Assembly (NCBI RefSeq): GCF_002086795.1
Contig: NZ_MVIM01000004.1
Location: forward strand, 62,001 to 126,000
Direction of reading: 5' to 3'
Length of the DNA stretch: 64,000 bases
DNA from: Mycolicibacterium tusciae
GTDB taxonomy: Bacteria; Actinomycetota; Actinomycetes; Mycobacteriales; Mycobacteriaceae
Numbering within the stretch: position 1 is the first letter of the stretch; the number at the start of each line of letters is the position of its first letter. Below, one piece after another: positions 53,460-62,987 of this stretch. A model generated the notes under the pieces. That model worked only from the letters and a program-made list of their open reading frames with translations. It was not told the DNA's origin and searched no databases. The translations under genes were made by a program, and so were the position numbers.

Positions 53460-54095
53460 GTTTCGCGACGAAGGTTGGGCGTGATGGGTGGGACGTTCGA
53501 TCCCATCCACAACGGCCACCTGGTCGCAGCCAGCGAGGCCACCGACTTGTTCGAGCTCGATGAGGTGGTGTTCGTCCCGACCGGTCAGCCGTGGCAGAAG
53601 CATCACCGCCACGTCACCGCCGCCGAGGACCGCTATTTGATGACCGTCATCGCCACCGCGTCCAACCCGAGGTTCTCGGTCAGCCGCGTCGACATCGATC
53701 GCGGCGGTCCGACCTACACCAAGGACACCCTGCGCGACCTGCATGCGCTCAACCCGGACGCGGACCTGTACTTCATCACCGGAGCCGACGCGCTGGCATC
53801 GATTCTGTCCTGGCAGAACTGGGAGGAGATGTTCTCCATCGCCAAATTCGTCGGAGTCAGCCGGCCCGGCTACGAACTCGACGGTCAGCACATCAAGGCG
53901 GCCATGGCCGAGCTGCCCCCTGAAGCGCTGAGCCTCGTGGAGGTCCCCGCGCTGGCCATCTCGTCGACCGACTGCCGTAAGCGCGCCGAAAAGGGCAGGC
54001 CCATCTGGTATCTGGTGCCCGACGGTGTGGTGCAGTACGTGGCCAAACGCAAGCTGTACGAGGCCAATTCGTTGACGGAGGAGTCCACCCGATGA
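53457..54095 (+). CDS. nadD: Nicotinate-nucleotide adenylyltransferase
   Basis: Makes deamido-NAD from nicotinate mononucleotide, 212 residues. The nucleotidyl-transferase signature [11 protein letters not shown] (11-21) with the His-x2-His pair and the C-terminal [14 protein letters not shown] are clear. The GTG start at 53457 looks leaderless. rsfS overlaps its stop (ATGA). Orthologue of Rv2421c; nadE is in the same window. Confidence 0.97.
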   Translation: MVSRRRLGVMGGTFDPIHNGHLVAASEATDLFELDEVVFVPTGQPWQKHHRHVTAAEDRYLMTVIATASNPRFSVSRVDIDRGGPTYTKDTLRDLHALNPDADLYFITGADALASILSWQNWEEMFSIAKFVGVSRPGYELDGQHIKAAMAELPPEALSLVEVPALAISSTDCRKRAEKGRPIWYLVPDGVVQYVAKRKLYEANSLTEESTR

Positions 54096-54493
54096 GCGCA
54101 TCCCAAGAGGCGATCGACATGGCGACGGTGGCCGCACGGGCGGCGTCGGCCAAGCTCGCCGAGGACGTCATCGTGATCGACGTTTCGGGGCAGCTGGTCA
54201 TCACCGACTGCTTCGTCATCGCCTCGGCGTCCAACGAGCGGCAGGTCAACGCGATCGTCGACGAGGTCGAGGAGAAGATGCGGCTCGCGGGGCACAAGCC
54301 GGCCCGGCGGGAAGGCGGGCGCGAGGGACGGTGGACGCTGCTCGATTTCGTCGACATCGTCGTGCACATCCAGCATCAGGACGAGCGCGACTTCTATGCG
54401 CTGGATCGGCTGTGGCGTGATTGCCCGGTGCTGACAGTGGATCTGGATGGCGATGAGCCGCTTGCGCGAAGAGCAGAGGACTCCGAGTCGTGA
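54092..54493 (+). CDS. rsfS: Ribosomal silencing factor RsfS
   Basis: A 133-residue Iojap/RsfS protein that binds uL14 and blocks subunit joining under starvation. The pattern [35 protein letters not shown] and [16 protein letters not shown] matches. Coupled by 4-nt overlaps to nadD and gpgP. Orthologue of Rv2420c. Confidence 0.96.
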   Translation: MSASQEAIDMATVAARAASAKLAEDVIVIDVSGQLVITDCFVIASASNERQVNAIVDEVEEKMRLAGHKPARREGGREGRWTLLDFVDIVVHIQHQDERDFYALDRLWRDCPVLTVDLDGDEPLARRAEDSES

Positions 54494-55158
54494 GGATCCG
54501 CCGACTGGTCATGCTGCGTCACGGGCAGACCGAGTACAACGCGGGCAGCCGCATGCAGGGCCAACTGGACACCGACCTGTCCGACCTGGGCCGGGACCAG
54601 GCCGTTGCCGCGGCCGAGGTGCTGGCCAAGCGGCAGCCGTTGCTCATCGTGTCCTCTGACCTGCGACGGGCGCTGGACACCGCGGTCAGCCTGGGGGAGC
54701 GCGCCGGAACGCCGGTGCAGGTGGACACTCGGCTGCGCGAGACGCACCTCGGCGACTGGCAGGGCTTGACGCATCTCGAGGTCGACGCCCGGGCGCCGGG
54801 CGCCCGGCTGGCGTGGCGCGAGAACGCCCGCTGGGCACCGCACGGCGGAGAGAGCCGGGTCGACGTGGCGGTGCGCAGCATGCCGCTGGTGAACGAGCTG
54901 CTCGCCGAGCAGGCGGATTGGGGGGTCGACGAGCCGGAACGGCCGGTGGTGCTCGTCGCCCACGGTGGGCTGATCGCCGCGCTGACCGCGGCGTTGCTCG
55001 GTTTGCCCGTCGACAATTGGCCGATCCTCGGCGGCATGGGCAACTGCAGCTGGGTGCAGTTGTCCGCGCATAGCGACGTCGACGCCGCGCCAACGGACAT
55101 TCGCTGGCGGCTCGACGTCTGGAACGCCTCGGCGCAGGTTGCCAATGATGTCCTCTGA
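54490..55158 (+). CDS. gpgP: Glucosyl-3-phosphoglycerate phosphatase, histidine phosphatase family
   Basis: A 222-residue phosphoglycerate mutase-like phosphatase of methylglucose lipopolysaccharide synthesis. Motifs are RHGQTEYN (catalytic His11) and [18 protein letters not shown] for the second His. The GTG at 54490 overlaps the rsfS stop. The following octT gene starts inside its last 14 nt. Orthologue of Rv2419c; function rests on that orthology. Confidence 0.9.
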   Translation: MRIRRLVMLRHGQTEYNAGSRMQGQLDTDLSDLGRDQAVAAAEVLAKRQPLLIVSSDLRRALDTAVSLGERAGTPVQVDTRLRETHLGDWQGLTHLEVDARAPGARLAWRENARWAPHGGESRVDVAVRSMPLVNELLAEQADWGVDEPERPVVLVAHGGLIAALTAALLGLPVDNWPILGGMGNCSWVQLSAHSDVDAAPTDIRWRLDVWNASAQVANDVL

Positions 55159-55876
55159 TCCCGGCCGCCCGACGCTGCTGCTGTTCTGCGACTCGCTGTC
55201 CTACTACGGTCCGACCGGCGGGCTCCCGTCCGACGATCCGCGAATCTGGCCTAACATCGTTGCTGCACAGCTTGATTGGGATGTCGAGCTCATCGGCCGG
55301 ATCGGCTGGACCTGCCGCGACGTCTGGTGGGCGGCCACCCAGGACCCGCGGGCCTGGGCGGCGTTGCCGCGTGCGGGTGCGGTCGTGTTCGCGACATGTG
55401 GAATGGATTCACTGCCGTCGCCGCTGCCCACCGCGTTGCGCGAGCTGATCCGGTACATCCGTCCGGCGTGGCTGCGGCGCTGGGCGCGCGACGGGTACGG
55501 CTGGCTGCAGCCGCGCCTGTCGCCGGTGTCCCGTGCGGCGCTGCCGCCGCACGTCTCGGTCGAATACCTCGAGATGACGCGGGGGGCCATCGATTTCAAC
55601 CGTCCCGGAATTCCGGTGGTGGCGTCGTTGCCTTCGGTGCACATCGCCGAGACCTACGGAAAGGCGCACCACGGCCGCGAAGGCACGGTGAAGGCGATCA
55701 CCGCGTGGGCGGCCGAACACGGCATTCCCCTCGTCGACCTCAAGGCCGCGGTCGGCGACGAGGTCATGAGCGGCCGGGGGAATCCAGACGGCATCCATTG
55801 GAATTTCGAAGCGCATCAGGCCGTGGCCGACCTGATGCTCAAGGCGCTCGCGGAGGCCGGCGTGGCATGTCCGTAA
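55145..55876 (+). CDS. octT: Diglucosylglycerate octanoyltransferase (SGNH-type)
   Basis: A 243-residue SGNH/GDSL-like transferase that octanoylates diglucosylglycerate in methylglucose lipopolysaccharide synthesis. The block I nucleophile is Ser17 ([12 protein letters not shown]) and the C-terminal Asp/His are in [15 protein letters not shown]. It starts inside gpgP (ATGATG at 55145), and degV starts inside its own last 10 nt. Highly similar in pattern to Rv2418c. Confidence 0.88.
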   Translation: MMSSDPGRPTLLLFCDSLSYYGPTGGLPSDDPRIWPNIVAAQLDWDVELIGRIGWTCRDVWWAATQDPRAWAALPRAGAVVFATCGMDSLPSPLPTALRELIRYIRPAWLRRWARDGYGWLQPRLSPVSRAALPPHVSVEYLEMTRGAIDFNRPGIPVVASLPSVHIAETYGKAHHGREGTVKAITAWAAEHGIPLVDLKAAVGDEVMSGRGNPDGIHWNFEAHQAVADLMLKALAEAGVACP

Positions 55877-56703
55877 TCGTCGTGACGGACTCGTCGTCAC
55901 GCCTGACCGCAGATGAGCTGAAGCAGAACAACATCCGTCAGGTGCCGCTGCATGTCCTGGTCGACGGCGCCGATCTGCGAGACGGTATCGACGACGTGCC
56001 CAACGACATTCATGACCGCCCGCGCGCGACGACGTCGGGGGCATCGCCCGCGGCGCTGACCGAGACGTACCGGCAGGCACTGGCTGACAGCGACGGCGAC
56101 GGTGTCGTCGCGGTCCACCTCTCCGCCGCGCTGTCGAGCACCTTCAGCACGGCGGTGCAGGCGGCCCGCGAGTTCGGCTCCTCGGTCCGCGTGGTCAATT
56201 CGCGATCGGCGGCGATGGGAGTCGGGTTTGTCGCGTGTGCCGCGGCAGACGCCGCGGCCGCGGGCGAGGATCTGGAAATCGTTGAGGCGGAAGCCCGTTC
56301 GGCGGTGCCACGCACTCATGCGTTCATCGTTGTGCACCGCCTGGACAACCTGCGGCGCAGTGGACGGATCGGCACGGCCGCGTCATGGCTGGGCACGGCG
56401 CTGTCGCTCAAGCCGTTGCTGTGTCTGGATGTGGACGGCCGGCTCGTGCTGGATCAGCGGGTGCGCACGCTCACCAAGGCGCACACCGCTATGGTCGAGC
56501 GGGTCGCGGAGATCGTCGGCGAGGGCGGTGCGAGGATCGCCGTCCACCACGTCGACAATCACGATGGCGCAGACGAAATGGGCGCCGCGCTGACCGCGCG
56601 CCTACCGCAGATCGATTCGCTCACCGTCGCCGATATGGGCCCGGTGTTGTCGATTCACCTCGGCGCCGGCGCCATCGGCGTCGTCGTCCAGACCGCCGAT
56701 TAG
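55867..56703 (+). CDS. DegV-family fatty-acid-binding protein
   Basis: A 278-residue DegV protein, with the typical start [17 protein letters not shown] and the segments [30 protein letters not shown] and [21 protein letters not shown]. Members bind fatty acids for FakA-type kinases. The ATG at 55867 overlaps octT; the long upstream frame is shadow. Orthologue of Rv2417c. This ends the block collinear with M. tuberculosis. Confidence 0.94.
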   Translation: MSVIVVTDSSSRLTADELKQNNIRQVPLHVLVDGADLRDGIDDVPNDIHDRPRATTSGASPAALTETYRQALADSDGDGVVAVHLSAALSSTFSTAVQAAREFGSSVRVVNSRSAAMGVGFVACAAADAAAAGEDLEIVEAEARSAVPRTHAFIVVHRLDNLRRSGRIGTAASWLGTALSLKPLLCLDVDGRLVLDQRVRTLTKAHTAMVERVAEIVGEGGARIAVHHVDNHDGADEMGAALTARLPQIDSLTVADMGPVLSIHLGAGAIGVVVQTAD

Positions 56704-57752
56704 CGGGCTACCCGGCCGGTGACCGGCGGGAGATCCTTGAGCGTGACGATGCCCGGTGCGGCCGCGACGACTGCGGGCACGGCGTTGGTCACCGGCATCG
56801 CGGTGTAGATCATGCCGAGGCCCATGAACCCGGGTTCGGTCCAGTCCTTGGGCGGCAGGCAGTGCAGCACCGTGCGCATGTTCGGCAGGCCGAACACCTG
56901 AATGACGTGTCCGTGTTCGAGCGGCTTGGGCGGGGTGACGTGGCTGCCCATGATCCAGTTGAACCCGACGCTGACGACGTTCTTGTCGCCCACCCAGCCG
57001 CGGTGATAGCCCATGACACCGCCGACGGTGCCCGAGGGGATCTGCATGAATCCCAGATCGCTGTCGCCGGTCGCGGGCGTGAACGTCACGTCGAACGTCA
57101 TTCTGTCGAGCTTGGCGCCGATGGCATCGGCCATCATGGCGGCGGATTCGGCGAACACCTCGCTCTCGCGTCGCACACTCTCGGCCAGACCCGGGGTGTC
57201 GGGATCCTGCGAAAAGCCCATCGCCGTCTGCGTTCCCGCCGACTCGTACGTCGAGCAGTCGACCGATTCGGTGATTCGGATTTCGTCGACCCGCTCGCAC
57301 GAGCCTGACAGCACCATGCCCACCATGTTCGTCATGCCGGGATGGGCGCCATTGCCGAAGATCGTGGAATTGCCTTTCTCGCAAGCTTTCCGGATGCGCG
57401 TCAGATCCTCGGGTGTCTGCTTGCCGCCGGTGATCCAGGCGGCGCTGGAGCACACGTTCACGCCGGCTTCGAGCAGCGCGACGAGTTCATCGACGCTGGG
57501 CCACAACGGGTTGTAACAACAGGCGTCGGGCTTCAGTGCGATGAGCTCCGCGATGTCGTTGGTGGCTTTGATGCCGGTGGGCTCTGGCCAGCCGCTCAAC
57601 TCCGCGGCGTCGACCCCCACCTTGTCGGCGTCGTGGGCGTACACGCCGACGAGCTCCATGTCGTCGCGGCCGATGATCGCGTGCAGCGATCGTCGGCCGA
57701 TGTTGCCGGTGGTCCACTGAATGACGCGGAGGGGTCGCTCGGGGGTCGTCAT
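56700..57752 (-). CDS. Dihydrodipicolinate reductase-like NAD(P)-binding protein
   Basis: A 350-residue protein with an N-terminal Rossmann domain of the DapB_N type (RVIQWTTGNIGRRSLHAIIG). Many mycobacterial copies are linked to lipid or steroid metabolism; the reaction is unknown. The sequence GNGAHPGMTNMVGMVLSG is a family hallmark. The ATG at 57752 lies 10 nt after the SDR stop, and that stop overlaps its predicted -10. Its own stop overlaps the degV stop from the other side. Confidence 0.87.
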   Translation of the reverse strand: MTTPERPLRVIQWTTGNIGRRSLHAIIGRDDMELVGVYAHDADKVGVDAAELSGWPEPTGIKATNDIAELIALKPDACCYNPLWPSVDELVALLEAGVNVCSSAAWITGGKQTPEDLTRIRKACEKGNSTIFGNGAHPGMTNMVGMVLSGSCERVDEIRITESVDCSTYESAGTQTAMGFSQDPDTPGLAESVRRESEVFAESAAMMADAIGAKLDRMTFDVTFTPATGDSDLGFMQIPSGTVGGVMGYHRGWVGDKNVVSVGFNWIMGSHVTPPKPLEHGHVIQVFGLPNMRTVLHCLPPKDWTEPGFMGLGMIYTAMPVTNAVPAVVAAAPGIVTLKDLPPVTGRVAR

Positions 57753-57765
57753 TGGAAGCACGTTA
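57750..57765 (-). promoter_or_regulatory. Predicted leaderless promoter overlapping the SDR stop
   Basis: On the minus strand TAACGT (57765-57760) starts on the SDR TAA stop, followed by 7 nt (GCTTCCA) and the ATG at 57752. No ribosome-binding site is seen. Same 16-nt geometry as at korB/mobA. Confidence 0.5.
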
Positions 57766-58566
57766 CATGTGGGTTCCGCCGTCGACTCGCACCTCGGTCC
57801 CCGTCACAAAGTAGGCATCCGAGGAGGCGAGCATCGCCACCACAGCGGCGACGGCATCCGGCTTGGCGAACATGCCGCCGCCGTCCACCGGGAGGGTCGG
57901 CATGATCTTGCCGAACAGCGAGAAGTCGGCGTCGGCGGGCAGTCCGGGACCGATGCTCTGTTTGGATTCGCCGGTGCCGTCGGTCATCCCGGACGAGATC
58001 GAGCCGGGCTGAACCGAGTTGAACCGGATCCGCTCCTTCGCGAACTCCAGTGCCAGCGTGTGGGTCATCGCTTGAACCCCGCCCTTGGACGCAGCGTAGG
58101 CGGACATGTAGGGGTGCGCGAAGGCCGCGGAGGTGGAGCTGAAGTTGACGACGGCAGGGTCGGCGCCGTTGCGCAACGCGGGGATGGCCTCTCGCGTCAT
58201 CAGGAACGTGCCGATCAGATTGATCCGCAGCACCTGTTCGAAATCGGCGAGCGTGGTTTCGAGGAAATGCACCGATCGCAATATCCCCGCGGCGTTCACC
58301 AGCGCATCGAGACCCCCGAGCGCTTCGACGGCCTGGGCCACGCCCTGCTTCACCGACTCCTCACTGGAGACGTCGAGGACCACCGTCGTCAGCCGGTCGC
58401 GGTGCGGCTCGGCCTTGGCGACGGTGTCCTTCAAACCGGACTCGCTCACGTCCGCCGCCGCCACCCGGCCACCTTCGTCCAAGATCCGCAGCACGGTTGC
58501 TTGACCGATCCCGGAGCCGCCGCCGGTGATCAGGACTCGACGATCGTTGTATCGCTGAAGAGGCAT
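57763..58566 (-). CDS. Short-chain dehydrogenase/reductase
   Basis: A 267-residue classical SDR. The cofactor motif is TGGGSGIG, followed by NAAG, and the catalytic Ser and Tyr-x3-Lys are in SSTSAAFAHPYMSAYAASK. It probably oxidises a hydroxyl of a lipid or steroid-type substrate, judging from its neighbours. The ATG at 58566 has GATTAT about 6 nt upstream, another possible leaderless start. The DapB-like gene follows. Confidence 0.92.
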   Translation of the reverse strand: MPLQRYNDRRVLITGGGSGIGQATVLRILDEGGRVAAADVSESGLKDTVAKAEPHRDRLTTVVLDVSSEESVKQGVAQAVEALGGLDALVNAAGILRSVHFLETTLADFEQVLRINLIGTFLMTREAIPALRNGADPAVVNFSSTSAAFAHPYMSAYAASKGGVQAMTHTLALEFAKERIRFNSVQPGSISSGMTDGTGESKQSIGPGLPADADFSLFGKIMPTLPVDGGGMFAKPDAVAAVVAMLASSDAYFVTGTEVRVDGGTHM

Positions 58567-58626
58567 AGGCAGATAATCGCGTGAAAACGCCGGGGTGTCA
58601 GCCGTTTGTCCCGCCCCGTGGGCCTG

Positions 58627-59208
58627 TCAGGGCCGCGTACTCCTCGGATGGATGAAGATGCCCTCTGCCTCGACCGTGACGCCGTCGGAGTCGGTGATAC
58701 TGCCGACCGCGAAGGTCTTCGTCCCGTCGATTCGATCGACCTGCGCCTGCGCGCGAAGGCGCCGGCCAAGACGTGTGCCGCGGACGTAACGCAGGGTCAG
58801 CGTGCCGGTGACGGCGGGCTGGTCTGGCTTGTGCGCGGTGGCGCCGAGAACGTGGTCGAGGATCAGAGCGCAGATTCCACCGTGCACGTGGCCCGGCGGC
58901 CCCTCGTACGCGGCACCGAGCACGAAGTCGGTGTGTACTGCGCCATCGGCGTCATGGTCGACGACCAAGGGAGGCGCGATCGGATTTCGACCGCCGATCA
59001 CCACGTTGCCCAACGCGATGGAGCGCCCATCGGGGGTGGTCTGCACGCCGAACGATCCCGGAAGCAGGGAGTTGCTCAAACGGGCTGTCGCCGCGTCGAT
59101 CGTGTCGGCTGCATCCGCGATGGCGGCCAGGTCGACTTCAGTCCGAATGGTGGCGTCGATCAGTCGACGAACGGACGCAGTCAGGCGTTCGTGCGCGTCG
59201 CTCGACAT
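58627..59208 (-). CDS. PaaI-family hotdog thioesterase
   Basis: A 193-residue thioesterase-like hotdog protein. The motif YEGPPGHVHGGICALILDHVLG is typical of PaaI-type acyl-CoA thioesterases, and TGTLTLRYVRGTRLG continues the fold. An N-terminal region of about 60 residues is extra. The ATG at 59208 follows AAGGAG. It is divergent from padR across 121 nt, so PadR may control it. Confidence 0.86.
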   Translation of the reverse strand: MSSDAHERLTASVRRLIDATIRTEVDLAAIADAADTIDAATARLSNSLLPGSFGVQTTPDGRSIALGNVVIGGRNPIAPPLVVDHDADGAVHTDFVLGAAYEGPPGHVHGGICALILDHVLGATAHKPDQPAVTGTLTLRYVRGTRLGRRLRAQAQVDRIDGTKTFAVGSITDSDGVTVEAEGIFIHPRSTRP

Positions 59209-59317
59209 CTGGACTCCTTCGCTCGTGTTCGTGGTACACCTTGGCCGCAGCGCAAGCGGTCCGCAACGCGGTGTCCCGCCCAGTGGTGAGTTGGCCTAGT
59301 GCCGTGACCTGTGTTGT

Positions 59318-59332
59318 TAGTCTGAAATCGTG
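59318..59332 (+). promoter_or_regulatory. Predicted leaderless promoter of padR
   Basis: TAGTCT is followed by 6 nt (GAAATC) and the GTG at 59330, without a ribosome-binding site. Confidence 0.5.
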
Positions 59333-60001
59333 GTAGAAAGCGATCCGCCGGAGAAGCCGAATCTTGCGGCGACCAGCTGGGCGCTACTGGGCATGCTCTC
59401 TTACGAGTACGAGCTTTCGGGCTACGACATCCGGAAGTGGATCGAGTGGAGCATGCGCTTCTTCTACGGGAGTCCCGCGTACAGCCAGATCTACTCCGAA
59501 CTCAAGAAGCTCGAACAGCTCGGCCTGGTGACCTCGCGCGTCGAGAACAGCGCAGGCACCCGCAATCGCAGGCTGTACAGGATCACCGGCGAGGGACTCG
59601 ACGCCGTCACCCGATGGGCGAACGACTCACCCCTCGATCCGCCGGTACTCAAGCACAGCGCCCTGTTGCGGGTGACCTTGGGACATCTGACCGATCCGGC
59701 CCGGCTGAAAGAAATCCTGCAGGAACACCTGGCCTACGCCGACGAAATGCACCGCAACGCGGCGAAAGACGCAAAATGGGCAGGCGCCGATCCGTCGTGG
59801 GCGTACGCCCGCGTCGCGCTGAACTGGGCTGAGCGCTACTACGCGAACGAGCGTGAGCTGACGCTGAAGATGATCAAAGAACTCGATGAGGCCGAAGCGG
59901 AGTTCCCGCGCGTCGGCGACGGCGGACGAACGAAAGTCCCTTGGCCTGCACCGGATTACTGGTACGAGATCGAGAAGAAGGCCGACGCCGACGACGCGTG
60001 A
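59330..60001 (+). CDS. PadR-family transcriptional regulator
   Basis: A 223-residue PadR regulator with an N-terminal winged helix (SWALLGMLSYEYELSGYDIRKW, SQIYSELKKLEQLGLVTSR, YRITGEGLDAVTRW) and a C-terminal dimerisation helix (DEMHRNAAKDAKWAG). It lies between the thioesterase and the KstD-like gene; its stop abuts the KstD-like stop. Likely regulates this accessory lipid/steroid cluster. Confidence 0.9.
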   Translation: MVESDPPEKPNLAATSWALLGMLSYEYELSGYDIRKWIEWSMRFFYGSPAYSQIYSELKKLEQLGLVTSRVENSAGTRNRRLYRITGEGLDAVTRWANDSPLDPPVLKHSALLRVTLGHLTDPARLKEILQEHLAYADEMHRNAAKDAKWAGADPSWAYARVALNWAERYYANERELTLKMIKELDEAEAEFPRVGDGGRTKVPWPAPDYWYEIEKKADADDA

Positions 60002-61705
60002 TTACGTCGCGGCGGCGTCCAGGGCGGCAATGTAGCCGTACACCAGACCCTGCGCGATCGTCGCGCCCGCACCGGGATAGGTGGCGCCGAACGCGTTCGC
60101 GGCGGTGTTGCCGATCGCATACAACCCTGCGATGGCGGAACCGTCTTCGCGCAGCACCCGGGCGCGCTCGTCGGCGCGCAGGCCGCCGCACGTACCCAGG
60201 TCGCTGAGCGCCATCTTGACCGCATAGAACGGGCCGTGGTCGAGCGGGCGCAGATTCGGGTTCGGGGTGATCGTGGGGTCGCCGTAGTAGCGGTCGTACG
60301 CGCTGCGTCCGCGGCCGAAGTCGGAATCGTCTCCGGCGCGCGACATCTCGTTGAATCGGCCGACTGTGGCGACGAACTGCGACTCGGGCACCTTCATCAT
60401 GCGCCCGAGTTCGGCCAGATCCTCGGAGCGGTGGGCGATCCCCGCGTCGTACCACGCCTGCGGCAGACTCATGCGCGGAAAGCGATCCGCGGCAAAGACA
60501 TAGCTGTTGCGGTATTGCTGATCGAAAACGATCCACATGGACTCGACAGGATTACCGGCACGCTCCCTTTCGAGCACGCACTGGCCGAAGGACATGTAAT
60601 CGGACGACTCGTTGGTGAACCGCTGACCCGTCTGGTCGACGATCAGCGAGCCCGGCAGGGATCGTTCGGCGAGCATCACCAGCGGATCGGCCCCCGGCAG
60701 CGGCGCCACCGCAGGGAACCACCAGGCCTGATCCATCAAGTCGATCCCGGCACCGGCATCTTGGGCGATGCGGATCGCGTCACCGGTGTTGGTTTCCGCG
60801 CCGAGGCTGGCGTGCTCGCCGAGTGATTCGGACTGGAACTTCCACCGCATGTCCATGTTGTGGTCGAAGCCGCCCGCGGCCAGCACGACACCGCGTCGTG
60901 CTTCGACGGTGACCTCGCGTCCGTTGTGTGCGACGACGGCGCCGGTGACCCGGTCGCCGTCGGTGATCAGCCGCACGAGCGTGGTCTGCGTCCACACACC
61001 GATGCCCGCGCGCAGGACGCCTGCGAACAACCCTGCGGCCAACGCTTGTCCGCCTGCGGTGTACCGTCGGCCGAGCATCAAGCCGCCGACGCCCTGGGCC
61101 AGCCGTTTGACGATGAGCGGCAGGCCTTTTCGTGGTACCCGGACCATCAGATTCATCCAGCGATAGTCCGCGCTCGTGGTCGGCATCGGGATCGTCGGCT
61201 CCATCAACCCCGGGCGCAGCAACGAGCGGTATCGACCTAGGAGCGAGGTGTTGAACGGCCTGCACTCACACGTCCGCCCGTCGGCACTTCCGCCGGGTAG
61301 CTCGGGGTGGTAGTCGGAGTAGTCGCGTGCCCACGTGAACCGCATGGGCGTGGTGCGTCGCAACATCTGGACTGTCGCCGCCAGGTGGGTGACGAACTCC
61401 GCTGACCGCTGCGGCGGAGCGGTGCCGGCGACGACCGAGTCCAGGTAGGTCCGTGCCTTCTGTGCGGTGTCCCCGGCTCCGTACTCTTCGAGCACCGGGC
61501 TCGCGGGAATCCACAGGGCCCCGCCGGATCTCGCGGTGGAACCGCCGACGTATTGCGATTTCTCGACGATCAGCACTTTGAGTCCGTGCTCGGCGGCCGC
61601 CAGCGCGGCGGCCATGCCGGTGCCCGACCCCACCACGAGCAGATCGACGGACGTATCGCGCAGGGGCATCCCGGCGGGAACGGTGGCGGGCGCAGCAGTC
61701 GTCAC
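60002..61705 (-). CDS. 3-Ketosteroid-delta1-dehydrogenase-like flavoprotein
   Basis: A 567-residue FAD enzyme matching KstD in length and motifs. The FAD fold is VVGSGTGMAAALAAAEHG (25-42), then GGSTARSGGALWIP (54-67). Three Tyr positions expected for KstD catalysis are covered: Tyr129/Tyr132 (ARDYSDY), Tyr370 (NESSDYMSFG) and Tyr543 with Gly547 (ATYPGAG). Such enzymes insert a C1-C2 double bond in the steroid A ring. I chose the GTG at 61705, preceded by TACTGT and 7 nt; the longer frame overlaps the divergent kshA-like gene. Other FAD-binding paralogues act on different substrates, so the substrate is inferred. Confidence 0.85.
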   Translation of the reverse strand: MTTAAPATVPAGMPLRDTSVDLLVVGSGTGMAAALAAAEHGLKVLIVEKSQYVGGSTARSGGALWIPASPVLEEYGAGDTAQKARTYLDSVVAGTAPPQRSAEFVTHLAATVQMLRRTTPMRFTWARDYSDYHPELPGGSADGRTCECRPFNTSLLGRYRSLLRPGLMEPTIPMPTTSADYRWMNLMVRVPRKGLPLIVKRLAQGVGGLMLGRRYTAGGQALAAGLFAGVLRAGIGVWTQTTLVRLITDGDRVTGAVVAHNGREVTVEARRGVVLAAGGFDHNMDMRWKFQSESLGEHASLGAETNTGDAIRIAQDAGAGIDLMDQAWWFPAVAPLPGADPLVMLAERSLPGSLIVDQTGQRFTNESSDYMSFGQCVLERERAGNPVESMWIVFDQQYRNSYVFAADRFPRMSLPQAWYDAGIAHRSEDLAELGRMMKVPESQFVATVGRFNEMSRAGDDSDFGRGRSAYDRYYGDPTITPNPNLRPLDHGPFYAVKMALSDLGTCGGLRADERARVLREDGSAIAGLYAIGNTAANAFGATYPGAGATIAQGLVYGYIAALDAAAT

Positions 61706-61718
61706 GGCTTCGACAGTA
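61703..61718 (-). promoter_or_regulatory. Predicted leaderless promoter of the KstD-like gene
   Basis: On the minus strand TACTGT (61718-61713) is followed by 7 nt (CGAAGCC) and the GTG at 61705. This supports the shorter start. Confidence 0.5.
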
Positions 61719-61805
61719 GGTCGGGGCAATCGCCGGTGCGGACGATCTTCCCTCCCAGCGGGACGATTCGCTCCACGAGCCGCCTCGCGGGCGTAAAACG
61801 AGCGT

Positions 61806-62987
61806 ATGACGTCGCAGCCAGGGACCGCAGAAACCACCGTCGGCCGAGCCGACAATCAGACTGACGAGATTCGGCAGATCGAAGCCGCAGCAGCACCGAC
61901 CAGATTTGCGCGCGGATGGCACTGCCTGGGGTTGACCAGGGACTTCGGCGATGGCGAGCCGCACTCGGTGAGCGCCTTCGGCCAGAAGCTGGTGGTGTTC
62001 CGCAGCGGCGACGGCAAGATCAACGTGCTCGACGGCTACTGCCGTCACATGGGCGGGGACCTCAGTCAGGGCACCGTGAAGGGCGACGAGATCGCCTGCC
62101 CGTTCCACGACTGGCGGTGGGGCGGCGACGGTCGATGCAAGAAGGTGCCCTACAGCAAGCGGACGCCGAGGCTGGCCCGCACCGCGACGTGGAACACCCT
62201 CGAACAGGACGGCATGCTGTTCGTCTGGAACGACCCCGAGAAGAATCCGCCGCCCGCCGAGGTCGCGATTCCCCGGATCGAGGGTGCGACGAGTGACGAC
62301 TGGACCGATTGGCATTGGTACACCACCGTCGTCAACACCAACTGCCGCGAGATCATCGACAACGTCGTCGACATGGCGCACTTCTTCTACATTCACGGTT
62401 CGCTGCCGACGCACTTCAAGAACATCTTCGAGGGCCACGTCGCCACGCAGTACATGAACGGTGGCTCGCGCGGTGACATCCCGAATCCCGAGGGACAGCC
62501 TCGGCTGCTCGGTACGACCTCGGTGGCCTCGTACTTCGGCCCGTCGTTCATGATCGACGACCTGACCTACCACTTCGAGAACGACGACCAGAACACGGTT
62601 CTGATCAACTGCCATTACCCGATCGACGCCAATTCCTTTGTGCTGCAGTACGGCATCATCGTGAAGAAGTCGGAGGCGCTGCCCGGTGATGCGGCGCTGC
62701 AAGCGGCGATCGCGCTAGGCGATTGGGTCAAGGTGGGTTTCGAGCAGGATGTCGAGATCTGGAAGAACAAGGCCCGCATCGACAATCCGCTGCTGTGCGA
62801 GGAGGACGGACCGGTCTACCAGTTGCGCCGGTGGTACGAGCAGTTCTACGTCGACGCCGCCGATGTCGAGCCTGACATGGTGGACCGCTTCGAATACGAA
62901 CTCGACACCACCAGCCCGTACGAGGAGTGGATGAAGGTCGTCGACGAGAACATCAGCGCTCAAGCGGCGAGGTCGGGAAGCGTCTGA
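61806..62987 (+). CDS. 3-Ketosteroid 9-alpha-hydroxylase oxygenase-like Rieske protein
   Basis: A 393-residue Rieske oxygenase resembling KshA. The Rieske cluster ligands are Cys79-x-His81 and Cys98-x2-His101. The mononuclear iron ligands are His192, His197 and Asp315, spaced as in M. tuberculosis KshA. The segment DNVVDMAHFFYIHGSLPT is a KshA hallmark. With KstD it would break the steroid B ring. KshA needs a KshB reductase, which is not in this window. A small Cys-rich gene overlaps its stop (ATGA). Confidence 0.88.
   Translation: MTSQPGTAETTVGRADNQTDEIRQIEAAAAPTRFARGWHCLGLTRDFGDGEPHSVSAFGQKLVVFRSGDGKINVLDGYCRHMGGDLSQGTVKGDEIACPFHDWRWGGDGRCKKVPYSKRTPRLARTATWNTLEQDGMLFVWNDPEKNPPPAEVAIPRIEGATSDDWTDWHWYTTVVNTNCREIIDNVVDMAHFFYIHGSLPTHFKNIFEGHVATQYMNGGSRGDIPNPEGQPRLLGTTSVASYFGPSFMIDDLTYHFENDDQNTVLINCHYPIDANSFVLQYGIIVKKSEALPGDAALQAAIALGDWVKVGFEQDVEIWKNKARIDNPLLCEEDGPVYQLRRWYEQFYVDAADVEPDMVDRFEYELDTTSPYEEWMKVVDENISAQAARSGSV

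Noticed and set aside
61706..61805. KstR/KstR2 operator between the KstD-like and KshA-like genes
   Set aside because: No AAC-n-GTT or CAAG-n2-CTTG type palindrome is present in the 100-nt region.
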